Source: Streptomyces thermodiastaticus (GTDB lineage Bacteria; Actinomycetota; Actinomycetes; Streptomycetales; Streptomycetaceae). Taken from it: a stretch of DNA of 64,000 nt. Below the pieces are notes generated by a model. The model saw nothing but the letters and a program-made list of their open reading frames with translations. It was not told where the DNA came from and ran no database searches. The stretch is from positions 20,322 through 84,321 of the forward strand of contig NZ_BNBV01000026.1 in NCBI RefSeq assembly GCF_014656135.1, written 5' to 3'. Position numbers and translations under genes: made by a program. This document shows, one piece after another, positions 40,530 to 49,584 of the stretch. Position 1 is the first letter of the stretch, and every line of letters starts with the position of its first letter.

Positions 40530-43334
40530 TCAGCCGACCGACGAGTAGGCGACCACGCCCCGCAGCAGGCCGTCGACGGCCTTGCGGGCGTTCCTGGCCA
40601 CCGTGGAGTTCTCGGTGGGGGCCGCCGCCGCGATCTGGCCGAGCACGTCGATGACCTGCTTGCACCAGCGCACGAAGTCACCGGCCGGCATCTCCGTCTC
40701 GCGCAGCACCTCGTCCAGCCCCTTCCCCGAGGCCCACATGTACGCGGCCCAGGCGAAACCGAGGTCGGGCTCGCGCTGGCCCACGCCCTCGGTCTGGTTG
40801 ATGCGGAACTCCTCCTCCAGGGCGTCCAGCCGGCCCCAGATGCGGACCATCTCCCCGAGGGCCTCCCTGGCCTTGCCGGCCGGCAGCTTCGGTGCCAGGG
40901 CGTCGTCCCCGGCCCGGGACTCGTACACCAGCGCCGAGACACAGGCGGCCAGTTCGGCCGGACCCAGGCCCTCCCAGACCCGCCCGCGCAGGCACTCGCT
41001 GGCCAGCAGGTCCAGTTCGCCGTAGAGCCGGGCCAGGCGCCTGCCGTGCTCGGTGACCTCGTTGCCGCGCAGATAGTCCAGTTCGGTCAGCAGCGCCACG
41101 ATGCGGTCGAAGGTGCGCGCGATGGTGTTGGTGCGGCCCTCGATACGGCGCTCCAGCTGCTTGGTGTCTCGCAGCAGCCGGTGGTAGCGCTCGGCCCAGC
41201 GGGCGTGGTCCTCGCGCTCGTCGCAGCCGTGGCAGGGGTGGGCGCGCAGCGCGCTGCGCAGCCGGGCGATCTCCCGGTCGTCGGCGGCCGCCGAACGCCG
41301 CTTGCGGTGCCGCTCGAGCGGGATGTGCCCGGCGCGGGTGCGCAACGCGGAGGCCAGGTCGCGGCGGGACTGCGGGGAGCGCGGGTTGAAGGACTTCGGG
41401 ATGCGCATCCGGTCCACCGGCTCCACGGGCACCGGGAAGTCGATCGACGCCAGCCGCTTGACCTGCCGCTCGGCGGTCAGCACCAGCGGGCGCGGCCCGT
41501 CGTGGTACTCCAGGCCGCGGTGGCCGCCGACCCGGCCGGCCGGCAGCCCCGGGTCCAGGACCAGCGCCAGGCCCGCGTACTTGCCGGTGGGCACGTGGAT
41601 GACGTCGCCGGGCCGGAGCCGTTCCAGGGCGACGGCGGCCTCGGCGCGCCGCTGGGCCGCGCCCTGCCGGGCCAGCTCGTTCTCCCGGTCCTTCAGCTCC
41701 CGGCGCAGCCGCGCGTACTCCTCGAAGTCGCCGAGGTGGCAGGTCATCGACTTCCTGTAGCCGGCCAGCCCCTCCTCGTTGCGCTGCACCTGCCGGGAGA
41801 TGCCCACGACCGACTTGTCGGCCTGGAACTGGGCGAAGGAGCTCTCCAGCAGCTCGCGGGAGCGGTGCCGGCCGAACTGCTCGACCAGGTTGACCGCCAT
41901 GTTGTACGACGGCTTGAAGCTGGAGCGCAGCGGATAGGTGCGGGTGCCGGCCAGGCCCGCGAGGTGCTCGGGGTTCATCCCGCGCTGCCACAGCACCACC
42001 GCGTGCCCCTCGACGTCGATGCCGCGGCGGCCGGCGCGGCCGGTGAGCTGCGTGTACTCGCCGGGGGTGATGTCGGCGTGCTGCTCGCCGTTCCACTTGA
42101 CGAGCTTCTCCAGCACGACGGAGCGGGCGGGCATGTTGATGCCCAGGGCGAGGGTCTCGGTGGCGAAGACCGCCTTGACCAGGCCGCGCACGAACAGCTC
42201 CTCGACGACCTCCTTGAAGGTCGGGAGCATGCCGGCGTGGTGGGCGGCGATGCCGCGCTCCAGGCCCTCCAGCCACTCGTAGTAGCCGAGGACGTGCAGG
42301 TCCTCGGGCGGGATGGAGGCGGTGCGCTCCTCGACCAGGGCGCGGACCTCCTCGCGTGCGGCCTCGTCGTTCAGGCGCAGTCCCGCGTACAGGCACTGCT
42401 GGACGGCCGCCTCGCAGGCGGCCCGGCTGAAGATGAAGGTGATGGCGGGCAGCAGGCCCTCGGCGTCCAGACGCTCGATGACCTCCGGGCGGCTCGGTGT
42501 CCAGACCCTCGAGCGCTGGCGGCGCTCGCGCTCCCGGTCGGCCGCGCGCATCGACCGTCCGCGCCGGCGGTCCGGGAAGGACGGGCGGCTGGCCTCCAGC
42601 CGGGCCATGCGCAGCAGGTCCGGGTTGACCTTGCGCCGGCCGTCGCCCTCCTCGAACAGGTCGTACATCCGCCGTCCGGCCAGCACGTGCTGGAACAGCG
42701 GGACGGGCCGGTGCTCGGAGACGATCACCTCGGTGTCACCACGGACGGTGTCCAGCCAGTCACCGAACTCCTCGGCGTTGGACACGGTCGCCGACAGGGA
42801 CACCAGGGTCACCGACTCGGGCAGGTGGATGATCACCTCCTCCCAGACGGCGCCGCGGAAGCGGTCGGAGAGGTAGTGCACCTCGTCCATGACCACATAG
42901 CCGAGGCCGAGCAAGGTCTGGGAGCCGGCGTAGAGCATGTTGCGCAGCACCTCGGTGGTCATCACGACCACCGGGGCGTCGGCGTTGACGCTGTTGTCGC
43001 CGGTGAGCAGGCCCACCGTGCCGCTGCCGTAGCGGCGGCACAGATCGGAGTACTTCTGGTTGGACAGCGCCTTGATCGGCGTGGTGTAGAAGCACTTCTT
43101 GCCCTGCCGCAGGGCCAGGTGCACGGCGAACTCGCCCACGATCGTCTTGCCGGAGCCGGTGGGCGCGGCGACCAGCACGCCCTTTCCCGCCTCGAGGGCC
43201 TTGCAGGCCTCGATCTGAAAGGGGTCGAGGCCGAAGTCGTACATCTCGCGGAAACCCGCGAGGGCGGTGGCCTGCTCGGCAGCCCGCCTGCGCGCTGCCG
43301 CGTACCGCTCGGCCGGTGAGAGGTCCTCAGTCAT
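40530..43334 (-). CDS. Ski2/Mtr4-like DEAD/DEAH-box RNA helicase (HelY type)
   Basis: 934-residue superfamily II helicase. Walker A APTGSGKTIVGEFAV, DEVH box VVMDEVHYLSDRF, motif III SLSATVSN, TETLALGINMPARSVV and QLTGRAGRRGIDVEGH give a full helicase core over the first 500 residues. The C-terminal DSHCT-type domain follows, with a Cys/His cluster (HPCHGCDERED) that could bind zinc near residue 705. Homologues act in RNA turnover in the cytoplasm. It is the first gene of a minus-strand series leading to tatC. ATG 43334 is the first start in frame with the AERYAAARRR head. Confidence 0.93.
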   Translation of the reverse strand: MTEDLSPAERYAAARRRAAEQATALAGFREMYDFGLDPFQIEACKALEAGKGVLVAAPTGSGKTIVGEFAVHLALRQGKKCFYTTPIKALSNQKYSDLCRRYGSGTVGLLTGDNSVNADAPVVVMTTEVLRNMLYAGSQTLLGLGYVVMDEVHYLSDRFRGAVWEEVIIHLPESVTLVSLSATVSNAEEFGDWLDTVRGDTEVIVSEHRPVPLFQHVLAGRRMYDLFEEGDGRRKVNPDLLRMARLEASRPSFPDRRRGRSMRAADRERERRQRSRVWTPSRPEVIERLDAEGLLPAITFIFSRAACEAAVQQCLYAGLRLNDEAAREEVRALVEERTASIPPEDLHVLGYYEWLEGLERGIAAHHAGMLPTFKEVVEELFVRGLVKAVFATETLALGINMPARSVVLEKLVKWNGEQHADITPGEYTQLTGRAGRRGIDVEGHAVVLWQRGMNPEHLAGLAGTRTYPLRSSFKPSYNMAVNLVEQFGRHRSRELLESSFAQFQADKSVVGISRQVQRNEEGLAGYRKSMTCHLGDFEEYARLRRELKDRENELARQGAAQRRAEAAVALERLRPGDVIHVPTGKYAGLALVLDPGLPAGRVGGHRGLEYHDGPRPLVLTAERQVKRLASIDFPVPVEPVDRMRIPKSFNPRSPQSRRDLASALRTRAGHIPLERHRKRRSAAADDREIARLRSALRAHPCHGCDEREDHARWAERYHRLLRDTKQLERRIEGRTNTIARTFDRIVALLTELDYLRGNEVTEHGRRLARLYGELDLLASECLRGRVWEGLGPAELAACVSALVYESRAGDDALAPKLPAGKAREALGEMVRIWGRLDALEEEFRINQTEGVGQREPDLGFAWAAYMWASGKGLDEVLRETEMPAGDFVRWCKQVIDVLGQIAAAAPTENSTVARNARKAVDGLLRGVVAYSSVG

Positions 43335-43440
43335 CGTGCTGTCGAGCGTACCGGGCCGTGCCGACAACCGGACGATCATTCTCACGATCAGCGGCAACGC
43401 CCCTGGTCAGGGGATGTGCGGGCAGGCGGACATGCGGGAG

Positions 43441-43470
43441 GCCGGCCGCCCGCGGTGCGGGGCGGCCGGC
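43441..43470 (-). terminator. Terminator of tatAC
   Basis: A perfect 11-bp stem (43441-43451 with 43460-43470) and an 8-nt loop, 45 nt after the tatC stop. Confidence 0.75.
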
Positions 43471-43514
43471 TTCCCGGTGCGCCTGTGGTGAGGGTCCTGC
43501 CGCGGCCGGGACTC

Positions 43515-44462
43515 TCAGGTCACGTCGTCGTATCCGTCGACCCGGTCCCGGCCGGCCTGCTCGGGCAGGGACCGGCTGGCGGTGACGGGTTCCACCTCGC
43601 CGATGTCCTCGGGGGTGAGGTCCAGCTCGGACACCTCGTCGTCGGCCGGGCCCGCCAGCTCGCGGCGGCGCCTGCGGCGGTCGTTGATCAGGGCGAAGAC
43701 GACCGCGCCGAAGTACAGCACCCAGATGGGACCGGCGAGCAGCAGCATGGACACCGGGTCGGTGCTGGGGGTGGCGACGGCCGCGAAGACGGTGATCGCC
43801 ATGATCATCACGCGCCACCAGCCGAGCATCCGCTTGCCGGACAGGACGCCGGTGAGGTTCAGCATGATCAGCAGCAGCGGCAGCTCGAAGGAGAGCCCGA
43901 AGACGATCACCATCCGCGTCACCAGCTGGAGCAGGTCGTCCAGCGGCAGCAGGTTGTCGACTCCCTGCGGGGTGAAGTCGATGAGCACCTTCGCCGTGGT
44001 GGGCAGCACCTTGTAGGCGAAGAAGGCGCCCACGAGGAACAGCGGCACACCGGTGCCGACGAACGCGTAGGCGTACTTCTTCTCGTGTTTGTGCAGGCCG
44101 GGCGCGACGAACGCCCACAGCTGGTAGAGCCACACCGGCGAGGCGATCACGATGCCGGCCACCAGGGAGACCTGCAGGGCGAGGGTGAAGGGGGCCAGCA
44201 GACCGTTGATCGTGATCTGCGCGCACTGCTGGTGACCGGAGCCCTTCGTGAGCTGTTCGAAGGTCTCGCGGCAGCCGACCGAGTCGAGGATCGGCCTGGT
44301 GAGGAAGTTGATGATGTCGTAGTAGAAGAAGGCGGCGACGACCGTCACCACGGCGATGGCGAGCAACGCCTTCGCGAGCCGGTTGCGTAGCTCACGGAGA
44401 TGGTCCGCGAGGGGCATGCGCCCCTCGGGATCCTTCACCTTCTTGCGGGCAGGCTTGAGCAA
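43515..44462 (-). CDS. tatC: Sec-independent translocase subunit TatC
   Basis: 315 residues with six membrane helices, the docking subunit that reads twin-arginine signals. MPLADHLRELRNRLAKALL is the N-terminal motif with the conserved Glu, and SPVWLYQLWAFVAPGLHKHEKKY and FELPLLLIMLNL follow. The C-terminal tail beyond helix 6 is long (about 65 residues, acidic), usual for streptomycetes. It starts with TTG (44462) after GAGGACG. It lies 48 nt after tatA in the same direction. The GH10-like hydrolase at 11882-13120 is a likely client. Confidence 0.96.
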   Translation of the reverse strand: MLKPARKKVKDPEGRMPLADHLRELRNRLAKALLAIAVVTVVAAFFYYDIINFLTRPILDSVGCRETFEQLTKGSGHQQCAQITINGLLAPFTLALQVSLVAGIVIASPVWLYQLWAFVAPGLHKHEKKYAYAFVGTGVPLFLVGAFFAYKVLPTTAKVLIDFTPQGVDNLLPLDDLLQLVTRMVIVFGLSFELPLLLIMLNLTGVLSGKRMLGWWRVMIMAITVFAAVATPSTDPVSMLLLAGPIWVLYFGAVVFALINDRRRRRRELAGPADDEVSELDLTPEDIGEVEPVTASRSLPEQAGRDRVDGYDDVT

Positions 44463-44510
44463 CCCACGTCCTCATCTCGTGCGGCAGGCCGGAACGGATC
44501 CGGCCGTGCG

Positions 44511-44792
44511 TCAGCGCTGGGCGGTGTCCGTCGGCTCGGTGACCGGCCGTGAGCTGGTCACGTCACCGGGAGCCGCCTGGATCGTGCGCTGGGCGGGAGG
44601 CTGCTCGCCCGGGGCCGGCGCCGGGGCGGAGGCGGTGCGGCTCTCCTCCTTCATCGCCTTGGCCTCGCTCTTCAGGATGCGGGCGGACTTGCCCAGCGAG
44701 CGAGCCATGTCCGGAAGCTTCTTCGCGCCGAACAGCAGGAGGATGACGACGAGGATGAGAATGATCTCGGGGGCTCCGAGCCTTCCGAACAT
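44511..44792 (-). CDS. tatA: Twin-arginine translocase subunit TatA
   Basis: 93 residues. The N-terminal helix EIILILVVILLLFG is followed by AKKLPDMARSLGKSARILKSE, the FGxxKLPxxA amphipathic region typical of TatA. The rest is an Ala/Pro-rich tail. It multimerises to form the variable translocation pore. ATG 44792 follows GAGAAGG. It precedes tatC, as in most actinomycetes. Confidence 0.96.
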   Translation of the reverse strand: MFGRLGAPEIILILVVILLLFGAKKLPDMARSLGKSARILKSEAKAMKEESRTASAPAPAPGEQPPAQRTIQAAPGDVTSSRPVTEPTDTAQR

Positions 44793-45053
44793 ATGTCTAT
44801 ACCTTCTCACCGAGGCGGCTGGGTGGGATGCTGTCCGACCAGCCGGACATGTGTCCGAGCGGTCGCATCTCGCGGCGATCGTAGCGCTCAGGGGTGAACG
44901 CGAGGCAATCCCTGTGCGTACTCCCGTCCACGGACCGGGCCTCGTTCTCCGGTCCGCGTCCCGAGGGTACCTGTCGCGCGCGGCGCCGTGACAGGGCGCG
45001 GCGTTCCGTGGCGCACGCCACGGGTGGCGCACCGGCCACTGCCGGCGCCGCTG

Positions 45054-45248
45054 TCACAGCGACCTCGCGGACCGGGCGGCGCTCACGCTCGCCCGCTCCA
45101 GCTCCTCCGCGGCCCGGCTGATGCGCTGCGCCGACTCCGCGACCTGCCGTCCGAGCCGGCGGGCCTGAACGAACACCTGGACGGCGAACACCGCCAGGAC
45201 GGCGAGACCCACACTTGTCGCGGCTACCGCCACCATCGCCCAGAACAT
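45054..45248 (-). CDS. Small single-pass membrane protein
   Basis: 64 residues. One helix from about 2 to 28 (MFWAMVAVAATSVGLAVLAV) is followed by a charged helical stretch (RRLGRQVAESAQRISRAAEELERA) likely to be a cytoplasmic coiled coil. Small conserved gene near tatA in streptomycetes. I recognise no function. ATG 45248 is preceded by AGGCTCG-type weak signal. It sits in the run of minus-strand genes downstream of the zinc-ribbon protein. Confidence 0.7.
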   Translation of the reverse strand: MFWAMVAVAATSVGLAVLAVFAVQVFVQARRLGRQVAESAQRISRAAEELERASVSAARSARSL

Positions 45249-45258
45249 GACGTCGAGC

Positions 45259-45543
45259 CTACGGGGTCGAGTGCAGCCGCAGCGTCTTGACCCCGCCGCC
45301 GGTGAGCAGTTCCACGATCCGCTCCCCGGCCGGCTTGCGGACCGCGGCACCGCACTCGGGGCAGGTGAAGCTGTAGAAGGTGGTGCGGCTGCTCGCGCCG
45401 ATGGCCAGCCGCAGCGCGCTGGCGGCGAGTTCGAAGCGCGCCCGGCAGTCGGGGCAGCCCGCCCGGTAGACCACCGGTGTCACGCTGCGCATCCCGGCGA
45501 ACGCCGTCGCCACCGTCATCCCCGACTTCGCCGACTCGCTCAC
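45259..45543 (-). CDS. Small zinc-ribbon protein
   Basis: 94 residues. Two CxxC pairs, GCPDC and CPECG, about 35 residues apart, are placed to form a zinc ribbon; the body between them is helical. The C-terminal AGERIVELLTGGGVKTLRLH is predicted to be alpha/beta. No named family recognised. Start GTG 45543 overlaps the pafC stop (GTGA), so it is coupled to pafBC, and it ends 10 nt before the next small gene begins. A role with PafBC is suggested only by the context. Confidence 0.75.
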   Translation of the reverse strand: MSESAKSGMTVATAFAGMRSVTPVVYRAGCPDCRARFELAASALRLAIGASSRTTFYSFTCPECGAAVRKPAGERIVELLTGGGVKTLRLHSTP

Positions 45544-46727
45544 AGTTCCTGCTCCTGCCTGTCCAACCGCCTGCCGATCGGTCCGTGTGCGTCCTCGCCC
45601 CCCTCGCGCCCGCCCCGGGCTCCGGGCACCGTCCGGCCCGGTGCCCGTTCCCCGTCCCGGGTGTGCGCCGCGTCCCCGGCCGGGGCCGTGTCCCGCGTCG
45701 CGCTCATGTCACCGGTGCGCGGCACCTCGCCGCCGCCCGTGACCTCGCAGTCCTCGTACGCCGCCAGGGCCGCGCGGGCCGCCTGCCGGGCGCTGTCCGC
45801 CAGCTCGCGCGGGGCGACGATGCGGCCGTCGCGGCCCAGGCGCAGCGCCAGGCGGCGCAGCGAGGCCGGATCGGGTGTGCGCAGGGTGATGCGCAGTCCG
45901 CCGTCGGGCAGCTCCTCGGCGCTGTCGTGCGGGTAGTACTCCGCCACCCAGCGCCCGCTGGGCCCGACCTCGACGACGACCTCGGGGTCCTCGGCCGCCG
46001 GCTGCACCAGGGCCTCGGACAGGTCCCGCAGCTCCACCTGCGGCGGCTCGGACGGGTCGTCGAGGATCTTGATCTCGGCTACCCGGTCCAGCCGGAAGGT
46101 GCGGCGCGCCTCGGAGCGGCGGCACCAGGCCTCCACGTAGGTGTGGCCGACGCTGACCAGACGGATCGGGTCGATCTCCCGCTCGGTGACCTCGTCCCGG
46201 GCCGGCGAGTAGTAGCGGATCCACAGCCGGCGGCGCTCGGAGATGGCGCGGTCCACGTCGGCGAAGACCCCGCCCTCGGACTCGAAGGTCACCGACAGCC
46301 GGGAGCTGGTGCCGGCCGCCTCGCCGGCCGCGGCCTCGACCTTCGCCGTGGCCCGCAGCAGGGCCTGCCGGTCGCCCGCACGCAGACCGGGCAGGGTGGC
46401 CACCGCGCGGGCGGCCACCAGCAGCGCGGTCGCCTCGTCGGCGGCCAGCCGGAGCGGTTCGGCCGCCTCCGCGGCGAGCGCGGCGGGGTTGTGCCACCAG
46501 ATGCGTTCGCCGTCGGTGTCGATGTCCAGCAGGTCGCCGCCGCGGAAGCTGGTCCCGCACATGGGCAGCACGTCGAGGTCGGAGACCAGCTCCTCCTCGC
46601 TGATGCCGAAGGCGCGGGCCACGTCCTCGATCCGGGCGCCGGGCCGCTCCCGCAGATAGGTCACCAGCGAGAGCATCCGCCGGGTCTGGTCGATGGCGCT
46701 CGCGGGCCTGACCGGTTTGCCTGCCAC
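45540..46727 (-). CDS. pafC: WYL-domain regulator PafC
   Basis: 395 residues. An N-terminal winged helix (SLVTYLRERPGARIEDVARAFGI) is followed by the WYL domain (RRLWIRYYSPARDEVTEREI, GHTYVEAWCRRSEARRTFRLDRV) and a C-terminal WCX region. In Mycobacterium PafB and PafC form a heterodimer that turns on DNA-damage genes independently of LexA. GTG 46727 starts 19 nt after the pafB stop. The C-terminal 65 residues are an additional disordered, charged tail. Confidence 0.95.
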   Translation of the reverse strand: MAGKPVRPASAIDQTRRMLSLVTYLRERPGARIEDVARAFGISEEELVSDLDVLPMCGTSFRGGDLLDIDTDGERIWWHNPAALAAEAAEPLRLAADEATALLVAARAVATLPGLRAGDRQALLRATAKVEAAAGEAAGTSSRLSVTFESEGGVFADVDRAISERRRLWIRYYSPARDEVTEREIDPIRLVSVGHTYVEAWCRRSEARRTFRLDRVAEIKILDDPSEPPQVELRDLSEALVQPAAEDPEVVVEVGPSGRWVAEYYPHDSAEELPDGGLRITLRTPDPASLRRLALRLGRDGRIVAPRELADSARQAARAALAAYEDCEVTGGGEVPRTGDMSATRDTAPAGDAAHTRDGERAPGRTVPGARGGREGGEDAHGPIGRRLDRQEQEL

Positions 46728-46745
46728 GGTGTCGCTCGCTCCCCC

Positions 46746-47723
46746 TCAGCCCTCGGCCACGGCACGCAGCCGGTCCACCACGTCGGCCCGCAGCTCGGCG
46801 GGCTCCAGCACCACCACGTCCGGGCCGAACTCCACCAGCCAGGCGTCCAGGCCGTGCCCGTACGGGATCTCCAACTCGTCCCAGCCGTCGCCGAGTTCCC
46901 GCACGGCGGTGGCCTTCGCCCGCAGCGGGTAGCCGGCCCCCGCGCGCAGCCGGATCCGCGCGGAGCGGTCGGCGGTCTCGCCAGCCCAGTGCGCCACGGT
47001 CTCGCGGACGGTGACGACGTCCGGCACGGGCGCGGTGAAGCGGCCCGCCCGTGAGCGGACCTTGCCGGTGATCCGCGACAGCCGGAAGACCCGCTCGGCC
47101 TGGCGGTCGCGGTCGAATCCGGCCAGGTACCAGTGGCCGCGCCAGCACTCCAGCGCCCACGGCTCGACGTGCCGGGTCTCGGGCCGGGCGGCGCTGGCCT
47201 TGCGGTAGTCGAAGACGACCGGGCGGCGGTCGCGCAGTGCCAGCATCAGCGGTTCGAAGGCGGCCTCGTGGACCGGGATGCGCGGCTCCAGCGCGCCGTG
47301 CTCCGCGTACGGGTCGACCTCCTCGGGCAGCCCGGCGGCCCGCAGTTTCTGCAGGGCACCGCTGGCGGCACCGGCGAGCCGGGCCTGCTGCCACACCTTG
47401 GCGGCCAGGCCCAGGGCCGCGGCCTCCTCGGCGTCCAGGGTGATGGGCGGCAGCCGGTTGCTGTCCCGGCGGGCGAGGTAGCCGACCTCGCCGTCGACGC
47501 TCTCGACGGTCTCGATGACCAGGCCCAGCTCGCGCAGGTCGTCCTTGTCCCGCTCGAACATGCGGTTGAAGGCGTCGTCGGAACCGGTCGCGCCCTGTTC
47601 CGGGCCGAACGCCTCGACGTAGGCCTCGATGGACTCCCGCAGCTCGCGCTTGCTGAGCGGCCGCCGGGTCCCGAGCAGGCACAACGCCAGGTTCATCAGC
47701 CGCTCGGCCTTGGCAATGGCCAT
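46746..47723 (-). CDS. pafB: WYL-domain regulator PafB
   Basis: 325 residues, homologous in plan to PafC. The HTH (RLMNLALCLLGTRRPLSKRELRE, FERDKDDLRELG) is followed by the WYL core (RRPVVFDYRKASAARPETRHV, ECWRGHWYLAGFDRDRQAERVFRLSRI, where HWYL gives the WYL motif). It pairs with PafC to activate the DNA-damage regulon. It is the first gene of pafBC, downstream of the FKBP gene's terminator region, in the Pup-proteasome neighbourhood by known linkage. Confidence 0.95.
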   Translation of the reverse strand: MAIAKAERLMNLALCLLGTRRPLSKRELRESIEAYVEAFGPEQGATGSDDAFNRMFERDKDDLRELGLVIETVESVDGEVGYLARRDSNRLPPITLDAEEAAALGLAAKVWQQARLAGAASGALQKLRAAGLPEEVDPYAEHGALEPRIPVHEAAFEPLMLALRDRRPVVFDYRKASAARPETRHVEPWALECWRGHWYLAGFDRDRQAERVFRLSRITGKVRSRAGRFTAPVPDVVTVRETVAHWAGETADRSARIRLRAGAGYPLRAKATAVRELGDGWDELEIPYGHGLDAWLVEFGPDVVVLEPAELRADVVDRLRAVAEG

Positions 47724-47792
47724 CGATGCCCTTCGCCTTCCGTATGGTGCGTACGACCGATGACCGTACCGCTCCGCGGCGCCACGTCAAAA

Positions 47793-47828
47793 GCCGAGGC
47801 CCGCACCCGGACAGGGGCGGGCCTCGGC
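47793..47828 (-). terminator. Rho-independent terminator of the FKBP gene
   Basis: A perfect 12-bp stem (47793-47804 with 47817-47828) with a 12-nt loop is followed on the minus strand by TTTT (47792-47789). It lies about 35 nt after the stop of the cytoplasmic FKBP. Confidence 0.9.
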
Positions 47829-47862
47829 CGGCCGGATCCCGCGGGATGCCGGTGTGCGCCGG

Positions 47863-48234
47863 TCAGACCGCGAGCAGGTCCACGACGAAGATCAGGGTCT
47901 CGCCGGGCTTGATCGCCGGGGTCGGGCTGTGGTCGCCGTAGGCGAGGTGGGGCGGGATGGTCAGCTGGCGGCGGCCGCCGACCTTCATGCCCTGCACACC
48001 CTGGTCCCAGCCCGCGATGACCCGGCCGGCGCCCAGCGGGAAGCGGAACGGGGTGCCCCGGTTCCAGCTGGCGTCGAACTCCTCACCGGTGCTGAACGCG
48101 ACGCCCACGTAGTGGACGGTCACGACCTGGCCCGCCTTCGCGACCTCGCCGTCGCCCTCCCAGATGTCCTTGATCTCGAGGTCGGCCGGGGGCTCGCCGC
48201 CCGGGAAGTCGATCTCGGGCTTGTCGATGCTCAC
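47863..48234 (-). CDS. FKBP-type peptidyl-prolyl cis-trans isomerase, cytoplasmic
   Basis: 123 residues, a single FKBP domain: VVTVHYVGVAFSTGEEFDASW, PFRFPLGAGRVIAGWDQGVQGMKVGGRRQLTIPPHLAYGD and IKPGETLIFVVDLLAV contain the FK506-binding aromatic and hydrophobic residues. It has no signal peptide. GTG 48234 gives the conserved start MSIDKPEIDF. It accelerates proline isomerisation in folding proteins. It lies next to a second, lipoprotein FKBP. Confidence 0.94.
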   Translation of the reverse strand: MSIDKPEIDFPGGEPPADLEIKDIWEGDGEVAKAGQVVTVHYVGVAFSTGEEFDASWNRGTPFRFPLGAGRVIAGWDQGVQGMKVGGRRQLTIPPHLAYGDHSPTPAIKPGETLIFVVDLLAV

Positions 48235-48379
48235 TGAAAAGCTCCTGCTGTCTGCGACAAAGAACGCCCCCAGTCTTTCATCCCCGCGCCCGGCCCGCCC
48301 CCGGCGCCGGTGCACGGTCCGGCGCGCTGCCAGGGCGCGCGGGCACGCCCCGGCGGTGCGGCGGGCCGGACGGCGCCGG

Positions 48380-49387
48380 TCACATCGCGGCGAGGATGTC
48401 CACGGAGAAGACCATCGTGGAGTCCTTGGTCAGGCCGCTGTCGGGCGGCGGGTTGTCGCCGTAGCCCAGGGACGGCGGGATCACGATCAGCACGCGGCTG
48501 CCGGCCTTCTTGCCGGTCAGGCCCTGCGCCCAGCCCTTGACGACCTGCTGCAGCGAGAAGGAGGTGAGCGCGTGCCGGCCGTAGGTCGAGTCGAACTCCT
48601 TGCCGGTGTCCCACACCACGCCCTTGTACTGCACGAGCACGGTGCTGTCGGCCTTGACCACCGGGCCGTCGCCCTCGATCACATAGTCGGCGACCAGCTT
48701 GTCCGGGGCGGGCTTCTTCGGCACCTCGATGGCCGGGGCCTTGCCGTCGGTGTTGGTGCCGACCTTCGGCAGCGCGGCGTCGGTGCGCTCGACGGCCTTG
48801 CCCTGCGCCGAGCTGCTTGCGTTGAAGGCGTTCTGCACATCGACGACGAACACCAGCGTGTCGGTGCCCTTGATGCCCGCCTGCGCGTTGCCCTGGGTGC
48901 CGTAGCCCCAGGTGGGCGGCACGGAGAACATCACCCGGCTGCCCGCCTTCTTCCCGGCCAGGCCGTAGCGCCAGCCGTCGATGATCGTGCCCTGGGCGAG
49001 CTGGATGAGCAGGGGCGTCTTGCGGTCGTAGGAGTTGTCGAAGACCTTGCCCGTGTTCCAGATCTGGCCGAGGTAGTGCGCCTGGATGTAGTCGTTCTCC
49101 GCCACGGTGCGGCCGCTGCCCGCGATCAGCGTCTTGACCGCGAGGTCTTTCGACGGCTCGCCGCTGCCCTTGGCCACGGTCGGCTTCTGCCCGAACCCGG
49201 TGCCCGCGGTGACCGCCGGCAGCGGCCCGGAGACGATCTTCGGCGGCGGTGCGGCGGACGTGGCCGGTGCGGACGCGGACGGCGACTCGCTGCTGCCGGC
49301 CGTGTCCGCATCGTCCTTGTCGGAGCCGCAGGCGGCCAGCGTGACCAGTCCCGCGGGGACGGAGAGAAGAAGAGAGCGTCGGCGCAC
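48380..49387 (-). CDS. Tandem-domain FKBP lipoprotein
   Basis: 335 residues. Signal peptide with lipobox LVTLAACGS (Cys20), then a low-complexity Ser/Ala linker. Two FKBP domains follow: about 80-185 (DYIQAHYLGQIWNTGKVFDNSY, VMFSVPPTWGYGTQ) and about 235-335 (VLVQYKGVVWDTGKEFDSTY, LIVIPPSLGYGDN). It should be anchored to the outer face of the membrane and help fold exported proteins. Start GTG 49387 is chosen with a short signal peptide beginning MRRRSLLLS; longer frames upstream are in another gene. It is 145 nt from the cytoplasmic FKBP. Confidence 0.92.
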   Translation of the reverse strand: MRRRSLLLSVPAGLVTLAACGSDKDDADTAGSSESPSASAPATSAAPPPKIVSGPLPAVTAGTGFGQKPTVAKGSGEPSKDLAVKTLIAGSGRTVAENDYIQAHYLGQIWNTGKVFDNSYDRKTPLLIQLAQGTIIDGWRYGLAGKKAGSRVMFSVPPTWGYGTQGNAQAGIKGTDTLVFVVDVQNAFNASSSAQGKAVERTDAALPKVGTNTDGKAPAIEVPKKPAPDKLVADYVIEGDGPVVKADSTVLVQYKGVVWDTGKEFDSTYGRHALTSFSLQQVVKGWAQGLTGKKAGSRVLIVIPPSLGYGDNPPPDSGLTKDSTMVFSVDILAAM

Positions 49388-49451
49388 GGTGGGGCCTCGT
49401 AATCGGTCGGTCGTGTGGAAGACGTGCGCGCGCAACTCTACGGGGCGGACA

Positions 49452-49492
49452 GGGCGCCGTACGTGAAACGTCACGTGACACGTACGGCGCCC
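49452..49492 (-). terminator. Terminator of pafA
   Basis: A perfect 14-bp stem (49452-49465 with 49479-49492) with a 13-nt loop. It lies about 90 nt after the pafA stop, before the FKBP lipoprotein gene. Confidence 0.75.
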
Positions 49493-49584
49493 GTGTGTCG
49501 TTCCGACGGCGGTCCCCCGGCCGGGTGAGCACCGCCGCGGGCGCGTCAGCCGCCGGAACACCCGGTGGCCGGGACGGGCCGCGT

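Noticed and set aside
41046..43319. 757-codon plus-strand open frame over the helicase gene
   Set aside because: Shadow of the helicase; no motifs, and the reverse strand carries all seven helicase motifs.
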